In this document: positions 17,381-32,300 of the stretch, piece after piece
Layout: each line of letters opens with the position of its first letter
Numbering within the stretch: the first letter of the stretch is position 1
NCBI GenBank assembly: GCA_020284085.1
Contig: JACEVL010000691.1
Coordinates: 1-64,000, forward strand
Direction: 5' to 3'
Length of the DNA: 64,000 nucleotides
DNA from: Aporrectodea caliginosa
Lineage: Eukaryota; Annelida; Clitellata; Crassiclitellata; Lumbricidae
The notes under the pieces: generated by a model
What the model was told of the DNA's origin: nothing
The model's input: only the letters and a program-made list of their open reading frames with translations
The model's database searches: none
Translations under genes and position numbers: made by a program

Positions 17381-17884
17381 CCAGGAATTGAACGTTTATC
17401 CACAGACTCAACCTTGTCATTCCAGTAGCACATCCATCATACAATATTTCAAAAATATTCCACTGTCCTTTAATTCTCATCTTTTGAAATGGAAGCCACA
17501 CCATTTCCATTTATTTTCATGCCACAGGCAAAATTAACTCACTTGAAAAGTATATTTAGAGGTGCCTCAGGCTGCTCTATATATTATTATCACTCCACTA
17601 GCTTTCAAATCCAAATTAAAGTCCCACATCCACCAGGAATTGAACGTTTATCCACAGACTCAACCTTGTCATTCCAGTAGCACATCCATCATACAATATT
17701 TCAAAAATATTCCACTGTCCTTTAATTCTCATCTTTTGAAATGGAAGCCACACCATTTCCATTTATTTTCATGCCACAGGCAAAATTAACTCACTTGAAA
17801 AGTATATTTAGAGGTGCCTCAGGCTGCTCTATATATTATTATCACTCCACTAGCTTTCAAATCCAAATTAAAGTCCCACATCCA
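17381..17884. repeat. 252-bp tandem duplication
   Basis: The sequence from CCAGGAATTGAACG at 17381 to 17632 is repeated almost without change from 17633 to 17884. The shadow reading frames across it are also duplicated. No protein was recognised in it. The near identity suggests a recent duplication or an assembly artefact. Confidence 0.9.
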
Positions 17885-18349
17885 CCACAATTCCTACTCT
17901 TATTCATATGTTCTGCTGCCTACCAGTCTTTCAGGACCTCAACGAACCTGCTCTAGCAGTTCCTCTGCCTCCTCTCAATGGCAAATGGACTCAGATCTTC
18001 CCTTGGTATTTCCGACACGATGCAGTGCTCGTGAATAAGTGCTCGTGCTTTGCTTTATAAATTTTAAGTTCACAATTATGATAACAATAAAACACACTAG
18101 AATCCTCATTTACTTTCACGCCAAAGACAACATTAACTTATGAGCCAAGTATATTTAATGACTGAAACAATTCACACTTAGTAAAGGACAGTTAACACAA
18201 TAATCACATTCCACCAATCAATCAAGCACGGCTAATTACACACTGATATCACTTTCATAATCAACTGAAGGCAAGCAAGAGCAGTCAAACTGATTTTGAT
18301 TTAACAGGTACTGACAATCGACACAAAAATTACATTCACAGTGACAATC

Positions 18350-18386
<37 letters not shown>

Positions 18387-21300
18387 GTTACAGTTCACAC
18401 TTAAAATGATTGAGGTCTGTGGAAACATAGAAGATTAAAATTCGCAATCACACGTATCAGTCTCAGAGTGCCAGTATTAGAACGGTGCATTTGGTAGAGC
18501 AAGACTTGCCTTCATCACAGAACAATGAATTCGTTTATTCAGAATTAAATCATTTTACAGACTGATTGGACAACTGCCAGAATGAATCATCCCCAAGTGA
18601 ATTAAACTGATTCATTAATATTAACAAAAAACCAGTACATGATTTAGAACGTGTTAGTCTTCCAAAGACTAAATCAACAAAATGACTTACCCGCCAGTAC
18701 TTAAAAACTAGAACATGAGTAAGCAAGCCTGTCTAAAGATGGCATTGATAACACAATGTGTCTCGTAACTATTGGCAACTAGTGTGTCTACTGCAATATC
18801 TTTGGTGTTTAAAATTAATATATAACATGAAAACAAAAAGCAGGCTGCCACCATGATCAAACTATTTTGGCACACTTACATCAGGTAAACATTTCAAATG
18901 TTCAGAGTTTATATCAGACAGTACACTAATAAAAAAAAGCCAAGCAGAGACATAGCCAGCATTTTATTTCGGGTCAAAATTGTTAACATGTGTTTAATTT
19001 GAACACAAAGTCGCCCTCAAATTCAGCCAGAGAGGTTTTGTACTGCTTTGCTGTCTATGCCTCTGCATCAGCAAAAAGACCCTACATTTCTATTTCTGAG
19101 CTTCAAGCTGAAGTTAAAAGATTAGTGAAATGTCAATCACTTAATTATTTTCAACGCCAATGGAAATAGCTACAGCCATATCATATAATTATTATGGCAT
19201 CACTCAATAACATATATGTAGTAAAGTGATTTTTGCAGCACAGTATCTACAAGTGTCATCAATAAAAGAAAAAACATAAAATTACATGCACACCAATGCA
19301 TGACATGCTATGAACATTATCTGACTTCTACAGTGCTAGTGCCCTGTTATAATGTAGTAGGAAGCTAATGAATACACTAGTGTCACTATAAATAAACTTG
19401 TGAACACTAGATATATCACAAGGAATCATCACTTAGTAGTGGCACTTGTGATATTTCTAACACTTCTAATAAAAAAACTACAGAAGATAAATTAACTTGT
19501 TAGAAAGAGAAGCCATGAATTTCAAACATTTCAGAGTAGAGGAAAAAATTTGCATGAATTATACACTAATAATTTCAGAAAGTTTCATAAATCTTAAATG
19601 AATTTATTGCCACACTTTAACTCTGCTACTGCCATTTTGAGGAGGTGCCAGTAACATGCCTGGATAAAGGAGGAGGGCAATGCTAGTTATCAATGTCATG
19701 ACACAGCGTCGTTAAACAGAAATACCCTGCCAAGAATTGTAACATAAACCAATATAACAATTCGACAGAGACTTGCTAGTTTACTAATCCCAGAATGCAA
19801 CAGGTCATGTACGTAGTCAACAAATCACAGTGTTGAAAATACAGATACCGTAACTGCTCTCAGAAACATCACATTATCCATATATTATTGCTTTACATTA
19901 TAAAATGTAAATGCAAATTTGGAACTTGCTAGAAATCAAAATCACAAATGCTTCATTTGGCTGCCGACATTTTTCATACAATACAAACTAGGAACTCTGA
20001 ACACGGGGGAGACGATGAGTGCTAAATCCTCATACTCCCTGTCAGTACCAAACTAATTTAGCTAAAATGACACAAACAGACTACTGTCAATACTGGATGG
20101 TTAGTGCAAAGTGTCTCTAATGAGTTACACAAAAGATGTTATAAAATGTGCAATTACTTTAGACTACATATAAGAGTAACAGAAGGGCATAACAGACTGT
20201 TGTTAGATACTACTGTTATGCTCTTCTGCTAACAAGGTGTTGAATTTTAAGAACTACATGAAAGCCATAAAACTATTCAAGCTATAAGACTCATTAAAAG
20301 TAAATCATAGCCAAACAACTATTCAAGCTATAAACTTGACTCATTAAAAGTAAAGTAATAAAGATAGTTAATAATGCATAATGATCTACATGTACTAATA
20401 CAGTGACTAGTTGGAAAATAATTCAGGTTGCTTGCTGGAAATACTTAAGAGAGATCCCGATTCCCGAAGGATCCATACACAAGCACAAAATTTATACCAA
20501 ATATTATTTACACACCTTTTTCAGCAAAACAGTTTGTCAAAGTCCATCAATGATTTTGGAAAAGGAAAGAAGTGGCAATAAGTTATGAAGGAACAAACAT
20601 AAAGCTTAAATAATGAAAGTCAAAACATGATTGAGAAAAAGTCACCTATAAAAGAACTCACAATGTCTATCAAGCAAATTATTCTATATATAAATTAACA
20701 GTCTTTTCCACACACATAAAGCAGCATCCTAACCACAAACTGCAAACCACATACCTACCACTTCACTTTTCGTATAAAGTTTAAATCGTCACACACAAAT
20801 AATATAAAACTTTCACAGCAAAAGCTGTCTCTTTTCTTTAGAATTTGTTACATTATTTAAGAATTTACAAATTCTATCCATGTATGACATACTTTTTCAC
20901 ACAAAAGCCCAACAACAACACAGAAATAATCAATATTTAATATGTTGGCCTTACACTCAGCTGAGGGTTTAAATCTGATTACGTCAACCGAAATGAATGA
21001 AACAGCATTCTTGTCGTGCTCCCCTTCAGTACCCAGCTGAGGCTGGAGTAGCTTATGCGACATTAGCTTATAAGAAATTGACACATCGAGGTCCTCAAGC
21101 CACAGGACTGGCCTTGGGAATTTCTTTTTCTACCTTGAGGATTTCTCTAGCTTTGAGTATGGACTTCAGCTTCATACTGAGGACTGCAACTCTGAAAATA
21201 GCTGCAGAGGCACACAGCAAGTGGACAATTACCTTACCCTACCTTAATTTAGTAACATCAGAGAAAACAGAAACCACCTACTTGTTCAAGGCAAAATTGA

Positions 21301-23344
21301 TCAAGGCATTTACATGTAGTTGATGAAACCCATCATAATTTTACTAGTGACAATTCGTAAAAGGTAATTTAAGTAAAAAGTTGAAAATGTTCAACTTGGG
21401 TTAAACTTTCATACTTTTAAATAGCAATATCTGAACTAGTATACCACACAGTTTCAGTATGAAAACCTCTGAATATCAAAATGTCACACTATCATAGCAA
21501 ACAAGTCTTCAGTTGTAAAAATCAACGCCATCCTCGGACACTGTCTAACAAAAACGGTTGCAGAACATAAAGAAATTTACAAAAAATCTCTGCTAGATAT
21601 GAGACGAAAAGAGCTACCCAAAGAAAGCATTTGGTAAATAACAAATAAGAGAAACTGAAAGGTTATACCATTTGATTTTTTCACTTAGTATCTAGATGCT
21701 TTCACAGTCGTCCACTGTTTTCTTAGGATATAGTTCCTTGTACAATCTATGGTTCCTTCTTAAAGTCCATTCCTTTAGATTATATAAAGCATCGACATTT
21801 TTATGCCCAATTCTCAGCTAAAGGAACCGCAGGACAAAGTAACAATAAGCAGACTAGCAAACTGTCATGTATAATACACAAAGAAACATTCTAAACACTT
21901 CAACAGCCACCTAACATTACATATTGACGTGGAAATAGACGAGAAATTTTACAACAAAGCAAGCAGGTCTCATTTTCCAAACTAAAATGTATAAAACAAC
22001 AATGAAGTACATAACTAGATTTATCAGCAAAACTCAAATAAACAAAGGCAGTTGATCATGGATCATTCAGTATAACTTAACTTTACCACTTGGTATACAT
22101 CATACAGACAAAAAACAAATATCGTGAGAAAAATTAATAAAGTTGGGACTAAAGACCGACTTGAACTTGAAAAACGAGTATTAAGGTAGATGCTAAAATA
22201 ATAAATACTGTCTCAGAAACTCAGAAATAAACAGAATAAAACTTAAATGTAAAAACATAAAAGTTGAAAGGTCATACAAAAGATATGAAACGCTCTGCAA
22301 GCTCTGTTGATTAGATTTCACGATTACTTGATCTACTTGGTAGGTAATCCTAAACACATAACTCAGATGTTACGTCCAGGTGGAGAAACCAGTGAGAAAG
22401 AGCGACTTCTTGCAGTCACCAGAATCTATGAAATATAACATAAACTCATGTATAAAGAAAAGTAACAGAATCACTCATTCGTTACAAGCCCCAATCAACG
22501 CCAGTCTACAGATGTTCAGCACTGGGGTGAATGGATCTAATGGCTGAAGCACAAACAGTACTTCAACAACTGGACCACACTTCTCTCTCAGCTGACAAGG
22601 CTTAACAATGAGCTGTCAAATTCGCAAGTACTATGATTGGAACCTTACACAGAAGTAAGAGTCAAACACAGTCCTCAGCAAACTGCCATCAAGCTGCAAT
22701 GAGGGAATTCTGGTCATCACCAATACTCAACTAGCGTGCAGAATAAGCCAAGAATTAACCGACATCTCATTGCTAAATAAACCAGAAGTGATCACACAGG
22801 ACCATCCTATTTGAAAACACAGATTCAGTCGGTATGTGTAATTAAGGCTTGTGTTTGTGCATCAGCTGAATAATCCTACAACCATGGACTGTCTAATTAA
22901 GGTAGATGCTAAAATAATAACACGTCACAGAAACTCAGAAATAAACAGAATAAAATTTAAATGTTAAAACATAAAAGTCTACTCTTACTCTGCTAAGTCG
23001 CTTGTGTCATTTTGTTCTCAACTTAAAACTTACCTCTTTCAAATTACTTATCCACAATAGGCTGCCTCTGCCTTACGGACTGATCTTCTGCATATTGACC
23101 TGATTATGGCTCATTTTAGACGTGCCATCGGTTGATGCCTTGTGCATTACACATCAACATAATAGAAGTTACTAATTACAATTACCATGGAACCATGCTC
23201 AGAGATGCTTTTATGGAAATTAGTCAACAAATTTACAGATTTCAAAATTCTTTACACAGAGAAGATAGTCAACCAGCTTAGCAAAGATATCAACTGAGAA
23301 ACATGTTGCTAACAGTCTTAGCCTACCTTAACTGCCCTTTCCGA
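17885..23344. other. Gene-poor stretch downstream of EPB41
   Basis: About 5.4 kb of AT-rich DNA with no supported coding region. It contains a (CAA)n run at about 18350-18386 and a copy of the dispersed ~115-bp repeat at 19619-19735. A ~90-bp repeat occurs twice, at about 22180-22270 and 22898-22980 (shared TAAGGTAGATGCTAAAATAA). Part of this may be the EPB41 3' UTR, but no polyadenylation site could be assigned. Confidence 0.5.
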
Positions 23345-26300
23345 TTAAATCCGTGCACCAGAAAGCTCGTCCTTTGCTCTGGGTTCTTCATCATCTTCTT
23401 TTGTCTGGATTTCAATCTTTTCCACCGTCAAGTCAACGTTCATTTTGGTAACAGCCAGAATTGCTTCAGACAATGCCTGCCAGCGAAAAGACAAATAAGC
23501 CATACACTTAGACACCAATGTAATAGACGTTACTAATTATAATTACCATGGGTAACTGCAGTTACTTACCGGTAATACTGGAGAATCACAAATCCCTAAT
23601 TCAATAAAAGACACTACCGACTTCATTAATAATATAAAAATATAACAACCTAATTAGCCTTCACTGTAAGCTGACTGCTAAGGACTGAAATTAGGAGATG
23701 AAGTACCGGTAATGTGTTTCCTGATCCGTATAAGGAAGAGGTATTCAAGAATCTTTGAAATGTTATTAAGGTTAGAGATAGGTCTAAAGTTTGACAGGCT
23801 GTTGATGTCCAGGTCAGGTTTCTTAAGTAAAATATTAACATCCATCAGCCAATTAAATTGTTTTCTCGTTAGATAAAGTTGTAATTAAATTTGCTAATCT
23901 GACAAATAGCTGGTCAGTGTCAAATGACAGCATTATTTTCCAAAGCAGTCATTTGCCTTTAATTCAATGCCTAACAAACAAAAGTTTCAGCAAAAGGGTA
24001 CAAAAGTAAAAGCAAAATGTTTCAAATTCAGACAAATGCTCATGTTACAGCTATTAAATAGCCATGTCATTTTAAATACATTAAATGAAATGTCACAACA
24101 GAAACTAAACTCCTATATACTTGCAAATGAAATTACACGACTTGACACTATTTCTGCCATAGAAATGCATGTGTCAAGTCAAAATGATAAAAAATAAATA
24201 AATGAGGATGCAAACAGCAAACCACTTACTCTGTCATAGTCGTCCACAATGTTAGCATAACCTTCATCCTCTGCAGGCTGTCGCTTCTGAACATGGGTTT
24301 CCACAATGCCATCCCTCTCAGTGCGACGCTAACGAAAGAAAAGACGCTGTGATCAAGATTTCAGCAGTGAAGCATATCTAACTTAACAGCAACGGCCAAA
24401 ACAAGTGACTGAACTCCAGTGAGAATGTCTTGTCCACGTATCCAGGAATTTATGTCAGTAGTTAAGCACTTCTCAACATCTCTGAAAGGTTATCAGTGAT
24501 ATTCCAATATGTTAGAATGCTATGTTGGGGCTTGTTGTGCCATGGCCCATGGGTAATATAAAAAAACCAGAAGCCAGTGCTCATTTGCTGGTCAGAACGG
24601 TCCCAATACATTCAGTCCTGTTTATTGCAGCTTATATGACTGCTGAGACTTTGTTTGCAGAGCTCATGCCCAAAGGATTTTGGTAATAAATCAGATAAAG
24701 CAACTGAGAAATTGCAACCTGCGCATACAGACCATGGCAAAAACCAGAACACTTGTCATTCTCAATCGAGCATCGGAGCATGCTGTTCAGTGATCACACA
24801 GACTTGTTATTGGAACAGTCCAATATATTTATATATATAATGGGGCATCTCCTCAACAAGCCTATAAGACTTACATGCACAACCCATCATCTAAAATTCA
24901 AACTGTATTTAAAAAGGTAAATGTGTATGTGCTACACTAACGTCATCTTGTCATTAAAATAACTATTTATACTCATATTCTTAATTTAAGCTGTACACTA
25001 CGCTGTTGTGCCAAAAATACTGAAGAATATTAAGCATCTTATTGGATCTTATCTGATGTCCAAATCTTAGTGATCTCATCTGATTTATAACCGAATTCCA
25101 TTATGCTGTACCTCAGTAATGACAGTCCCATCGGCAGCTGTGTAAGTCCTTGTCATAGTTTTGACTGTCGATGTATCTGATCCATACGGCTGCCACCCAC
25201 TGTCATCTGCTGCACCGTATCCATACTGTTGCTGCATCAAGCGGTCATCCTGGTACGGAGGCAGCTTGTCTCCATAACCGAACTGCTGTAACATGTAAAA
25301 GTTCTTCACAATAAAACAGACACTCAAGATTCTGGTTGAAACAGAGCCACTCATTAACAACATTTTCTGAAGCTTGAATCATTCTTATTCAAGCTTCACC
25401 ACCAGTCAACAGAGCTAAGCAAAAACTTCTGATGTCAGTAAAACAAATAAGTAATGAGGTAAACTGTAGGCAGATTACCGGACTAGCTGCATTGCGATCC
25501 AGAGTTCCCTCTCTCGACACGCTGCCATTCCAGTCAGAGCCATAGCGCTCATCACCATGCCTGTCATCAGAATGTGGTGATGTTCCCTGGAAGAAATCAC
25601 AAAACACGAACGATTTACATTAATTATATACTGGGTTTCCAGTAACAATGGAGTGCGCCTACAGAGAAACTAATGAAAAATTACTCAGTACTTAGAAAGA
25701 AAAATTAATGTCTTCATTAGTACATAAAATTAGTGGCAGAAGCATACAGAGGTGGTTATGGAGAAGAAACTCTTGTTCCATTTCAAATAGACATAATACT
25801 ATAGCGACTGGATCCTCAAAAGTACAAATCTTAACAATTTGGGATTTCTCAAAAGCAGATAAAAGACTAAGTGGTCAATCAATTACATCCAAAGCAAGCT
25901 GAGGAAGATCAACGGAAACTTTGCTGTGTTCATTCTCCAAGCCTTTCACAGCGAGGTGATATAGAACCCCACAGCGTATTATTGCCTCTCATATATGCCT
26001 TCCACAGCCAACATAATAGTAGAACCCACAGGGACGAATTTTGAGTGGCACAACGTATGTTCTCTCATATATAAAGCGGAGCCTTCCACTTACTTCTCTT
26101 ACATATAAAGCGGAGTCTTCACGTTACGGTAATCGGTTTTGTAACTTGCATTATATGATAATATATCAAATTTTCTATGAAGGCCAATAAAAAACGATAA
26201 TCGGTTTAAAATCGGATTTCTAAAACTGATAATCGGTTTGCCAAAAAAACCGATATTAACAACCCTAATTTTGAGTGGCCAATGTATGTTCCCAACTTAC

Positions 26301-29300
26301 TTCTTTGTTAGGTAATGTTGAGCATGCAACTTGCAATGAAAGACTGTGCAGGTATTATGTGGCAATTAAGAAAACAGCAATACAGATTGCAAATGTAATA
26401 CCAGTACAACTTACATAATTTATATTGCAGTTATAATAATCAGAGTACAATTTCAACACAATGTTTTCCTGGCACAAATAATATTAAAACCTTTGTTTTA
26501 TATCATGCATAATTAGTTTAAAAGCAGTAGCATAGCAAAAGGAAGCAAACTCAGAGATTGACTTACCTGCCATGTTTGCTTGCCATACGTATCTGTTCTG
26601 CCAGTGCCATATGCAGGCACTCCAGGGTTCTGTTGCTGCGGCTGACCTCTTGAATCATAAGTTCCAGTTTTTGTGTAATTTACATACGATGTGTCAGAGC
26701 CATTGGCTGTTGTCAGGAACACACGATCATCCTGCATTCACATATACATGTATGTAGCAAGGTACATAATATAGCACATTTTAAAGACCTCTAAAAATTG
26801 TTACAATTGTTAATTGTAAGACTGATTTTAATTAGCAGACAGGCTCTAATAGAGATGCTGCTTTAACTGAAGAACAGCTTACATGGTCTACTGTGTAATC
26901 TCCTCCGCTTGTTCTTGAACAGCGATCTGTGTCTGATCCAAATCGACCTGTGCCGTCATAACTGGGGTCATTGTTCGACATATCCAGAAGAGGAAGTGAT
27001 CCTTGACGATGACCTCTGAGGTCAAGGGTTGCCGTACGCTGTTCGTCTTGTTGATACTGCTCAGAACGCTCTGTGCTGTATCCAGTAATCACTAAATGCA
27101 AACAGTTTTATTTAAACAAATAATATTACAAAAAATAAATTTAAATAGATATAATCTGCACTCCATCAAGCCAAGCATCTTTGCCTTAATTAAGCTATAT
27201 CAAGTGTTTTGCTTACTTCCTGACAATACATACCAATAACGGATCTGGTGGAGTAATACATTTAGAGACTTATTTAATTTAATTTATTTGCATCCTCATT
27301 CTCTTTGATTTTATTGTGTATTTGCCATTGTCTATCCATAATATTAGTGACCAGTTCTAAGGCTCAATCAAAATCCATCTTTGGGAACATAGCTGATATA
27401 CATCAGTTTGAAGAAATTCACCAAACTAATGTTAACACTTTGAGCTGAACACTATGTAAATGTATGAAATAAGGGACGTGTTCACGTCCCTAGCGGCCAG
27501 CGTATTAACCAAGTTACATAACAATTGTATCACACACAGACAAATCTCCATCCAATCAATAAACAAGTGACAAAATTCTTTTGTCACACATTGACAGACC
27601 TGTTTCCATGCTCTTGGATCCTATAAATCGCCTTCCAATGACCCGCCTGACATCTGATGGCCTATCTCCCTGGCCACCGGCGACCTGCTGCGTCTGGTAC
27701 TGGGTGCGTCCAGAGAAACGATACTTTGGACCAAACCGGGAAAATAACCCTCGTGGCGGTGGATCCACCTCCCTCAGTCTAAAATTAAAGTCCCATTTAA
27801 GATCATTCTTTCACATAAATTTCTAAGTATACCTATTTGTCTTCCAACCTTATAACCATTACAGTTTGCACGACAACACTACAAAATTCGAATAAAATAC
27901 CGACATGTGTTGCATCTAGAAACAAGATGTAAATCAAATTCAACTGAAGGTAAATGGCAAGAAATAGATGATACAGAAAGAAAGAGGTAAAACTTATAGC
28001 CTCAAAACAATGTATAAAAAATTGACAAGTGTCCAGATACAATAAGTTTTTGTTATAACAAAAGTCTACCTGAAGAACGCATGATGCTCGATGCAGATCT
28101 TCCACAGACGTTTGGCCATTTCATAATTAGTCAGTTTGTAATCCACTGTTGTCTCCATCTGCTCAAACTGCAACAAAGATTCAAGGCAGAACCATAAAAA
28201 ATCAAATCGTCCTTATTTACAAAATGAAATTTAAGATCAAACTCCATAAAGTTAAGGGAAGATTGTATAAGATGAAAATGTCTATAATTTAGGAGATGCA
28301 CAGAAAGGAAGATGGGAACTTTTGACCAGTAAATTGAAAGTCAAACATTAACTACTTTGTGTAACCATTGCTCACAAGAAACATCACAAATCACAACAAT
28401 CGTTGTTCACAAACTCAACTTTCTACTCGTGCCAAATCAGTCCTTCAAGGAAGAATTGCTCACTATAAAGATAAACATACCAGCAACTAGTATTCTGCAT
28501 TGTTATGGTGCAAGTATACATCTTATTTAGGAATGCAGCATTCTAAGTCTGAAGCCATTCTGTTTCATTGCACCTCATATATCTAGATCAGCTTGAAGAA
28601 ATTCTTTCAGATCAGGTTTGCCATTAAAGAATTTCCTCAAGCTGTGCTATGTAAAAGTACACATGACATAAGACTGCACACACACAACAGAGATCATTGT
28701 AAATCAATTTTATTCAAGAAGACTGATCAAGAAATGCAGCAAAAGCTCATTCAACTGGAAATCTTATTACCTCGCCCGGTCGCAGTTTGATCGTGAAGAT
28801 GTTGCGCTTGTAGGATATCTTGAGGATCTTTGGCCAAGTGAAGCGGTTGATTCTGAGTCTCTCCTTGTAAATCAATAACCCAACAGCACAGACACCCACC
28901 TGAACATTGCTGCCTTCATCATCCTATGAAGAGCAAAACAATACAGACAAAATTAAGCAAACTTTGAAACTTTCCAAAAAAATTTCATCACACAGCTTCT
29001 GTTGGTACCCACAAATCTAATGTTAGGTAGAATATTACAGTAATGTGAAAACATAAAATCTTCATGAAAAACAAAGAATCTACCAGGTATCTTGTTCAAG
29101 ATGTTAATCATTTCAGTTCCAGGGTTGTACAGTTAATGATGAATATATCAGACAAGTCTTGTATTTAAATTCAGTGGGAGTGAAGGTGCCAATGGGAGTG
29201 AAGGTGCTAGAGCCTTGTTACCTCCTAGAAATTTAAGCCTATATATCTATTGTATTTCACAGTACACTGGTGCAACCATGCAATGGTTGGCAACTGGCAG

Positions 29301-32300
29301 GATTACACACAACCCCATTAAACAATACTAATGTAAACTGTTGTGATATTTTAATAAACAAAAACTTTGCATTACCTTTGCTTGATAAAGATGAACACCA
29401 TACAAAGACAGCTTACTGGCATTGTCAAGGTAATTGGCCTCAGCTTCAGAAGGCAACTGACCCCTGTAAAAAGACATGATTGTCTAGTTAAATTGCACTG
29501 ACACTAGAGCTGTACCGATTAAACGGCCATACGCGTAATCGGGCCGATTATTAGAACAATCGGCATAATCGGGTATCGGCAGAAATAATCGGTTAATCGG
29601 TGCCGATGTCAAAATTGTATTATAATTTAATGATTTTACTTGAATTTTTGCATGTTCCAAGGTTTTTTTATCGATTTTCATCTACCGTTTTACGTCCCGT
29701 ATTATTCATGCATTAAAACAAACGTTAACAACTTCCCAACTTGATTTAAACATTCACCCTTATAGTTGCGACGATAGATTATGGTTTACAACGAATATTT
29801 TGTACAAATAATGCGGTCTCATAATGGGTATTGGCAGTTTAATTCGGCAGTTATTATCGGCAATTTAATTCGGCCATACGCAGTATCGGCATAATCGGCA
29901 AAAAGCGATATCGGTACAGCTCTAACTGACACATACTTAAAAACAGTGACATCTTCCAAAATCATCTTAAATATAATATGATAATAACATACAGGATGAA
30001 AGTGCCTGATAGTCATCACCCAGCTGGAAATTGACCACACTCATCCCGTGAAAAAACCTGTTCAGATGACAACCTGTCTGCTTTATATTCAGTGTATTTT
30101 TTCACTTTTTGTACAGACAGCTGATAGGATTTCACAAAAGATATTACTGCAGATTTGGAAACTTAAAAATTACCCTAATCTGAGTAGGGATGCACTACAC
30201 ACAAAACTTTCACATGTTGCATTTCACCTTATGCATATATCACAAATTATACGTTTTTTATACCATTTTACCATCTTTACAAGGCTACCATGAGCTTTGA
30301 AATTTGTATTCTGACTAGATTGATCTAATTATTAGCCATGATATCAACGCCTACTTGTGTGTTCGGTGCAGCTCTGCAATTTTTTCCAGCAGCTCCTGAG
30401 ACTGGTTTGGTGCAAAGCTCACATCTTTGAGGTACTGGAAGCCTGTTCCATGTTCAGCAGGGTCATAGTCTCCCAACTGAGACTGAACTGCATATGAACC
30501 GAGTAAAGCATGCGTAACAAATGAACATGGTAGTCTGAAATTCCAACACACCAAGCTATTAACACAGATAAAGCAAGCACTCAGCAATTACAACAACTGG
30601 TTAATTTAATTATATTCACCCACTCAATTGTCCCCAAACTGAAGTGTTGACAACACAACATGGTCATCAAATATCTGGATCCATGAAATAAGGTCTTAAA
30701 GTAGTGTTTGCTTTTTTTTGCAAAAGTAAAGTTCACTTAACACTTTCTTGTAAGTAAATAACCGAGATACAGTTATATTTTGCAGACTTGCTCAAAAATA
30801 GTTCTCTCTTGATGAAAACAAGAGCAAAAACTCTGCAAAAGACATTTTCTTTTATTCATACCATTATTTATTGAATGAATGAGTGAATGAATAACATTCA
30901 TGAGACTAATGTGCCAGACTCAGTTACTTGAATCAGAGGTATTATAGTGAATCTAACAATTGATCAGTAACTTAGAATCATTCAGACTAATAAATTATCA
31001 CTGAAATCAGCAAATCAAAGTGTCATTATTGGTTTCTTAGTTGTGTTATTATTTGAAAATTATACAATATACAATCATCATAACAACCACCTACCTTCCA
31101 GATAAAATATCAGTGCGTACTTGAAGGAACAGTTGGTACCTGAAAAAATGCATTAAATCCCATCTATAACGCTATACACACATCCGGGATTTCTTTGGAC
31201 TTTTTTGTTCAAAGGACAAAAATGATGACCTAAATGACTATAGATGATGATAGACTGTGGTTTACTCTGAAACATTCAAAGATCAATGGTTTTGTATAAT
31301 TATTGTGATGGCATTTCTGTGGTCTCCACGTGGATCAGAAACATATAACAAACACCTGAATTCAAGAGTTAAAAAGACACTCTGTACTTAAAATCAAAAG
31401 TAAAGAGCACTGAATGCCCAGGTCATTCAGCTCTACACAGGAAGCAGCAATACTTAGTACAAATCTGAACTTAGAAAAATTTTCAGTGATGAAGTGAGAT
31501 TAGCTGTGAAATCTGTCTAATAAAGAGATGCAGAATGAAGAATTCAAGATAGATGTCAAATTTCCTTAAAGAAGACATTCTGTGGAAGTGTTCTTTTAAT
31601 CCTCTTTGCTTGCAATTTATAACAGATCACTGGAACTACAAGATGAATGCATTTTTATCCAATCAGATTTGTAGAATTATTCACTTGCCTTGTTCCCTCT
31701 TCTTGCAATACAAATGGATCTGGAGGGTAGAATTTTATAACGAATGAAAACACCCAGTTGTCACCTAAAACCACGGATAACTGCACTATAAATAGTGGTT
31801 CACGCTTAGTCGCTTACCTTAGAGTAAAATCTTTTCATGCGAAAAACAGAGTTTAAAGGATTACCAATGCTAAAAATGTATTTTTAGTGACATAGATCTA
31901 TCTAGATGAGAACCAGAAAAACTTGGAATAACCTGCCACACTAGCAGTACATATGATAGAGAAAAACTAGTGCAGTGAGTTATCAACAGTAAATAAAGCC
32001 AAACAATGCCACGAAGTATCAGTTGAGAAAGCTTCTCACTAACACATGCACGACAATTATCAATCAAATGTGCAAAAGTTTAGATGTTTATCCAAAACAG
32101 ATAAACAATCAAATCTGGTCTTCCTGGCAATAACATCACTGCCTTATGGATCGCTTTACAATTATCTCTTTCAGTAAAATGAAACATGGCAATTACCAAC
32201 TGCTGCTACCAATCATCCCTTAGCCTTCCATCTTCAGTCTAGATAACCTAGTTAGTATACTAAATGACCCCACCCACAGTCTACAGTACAGGACACATAG

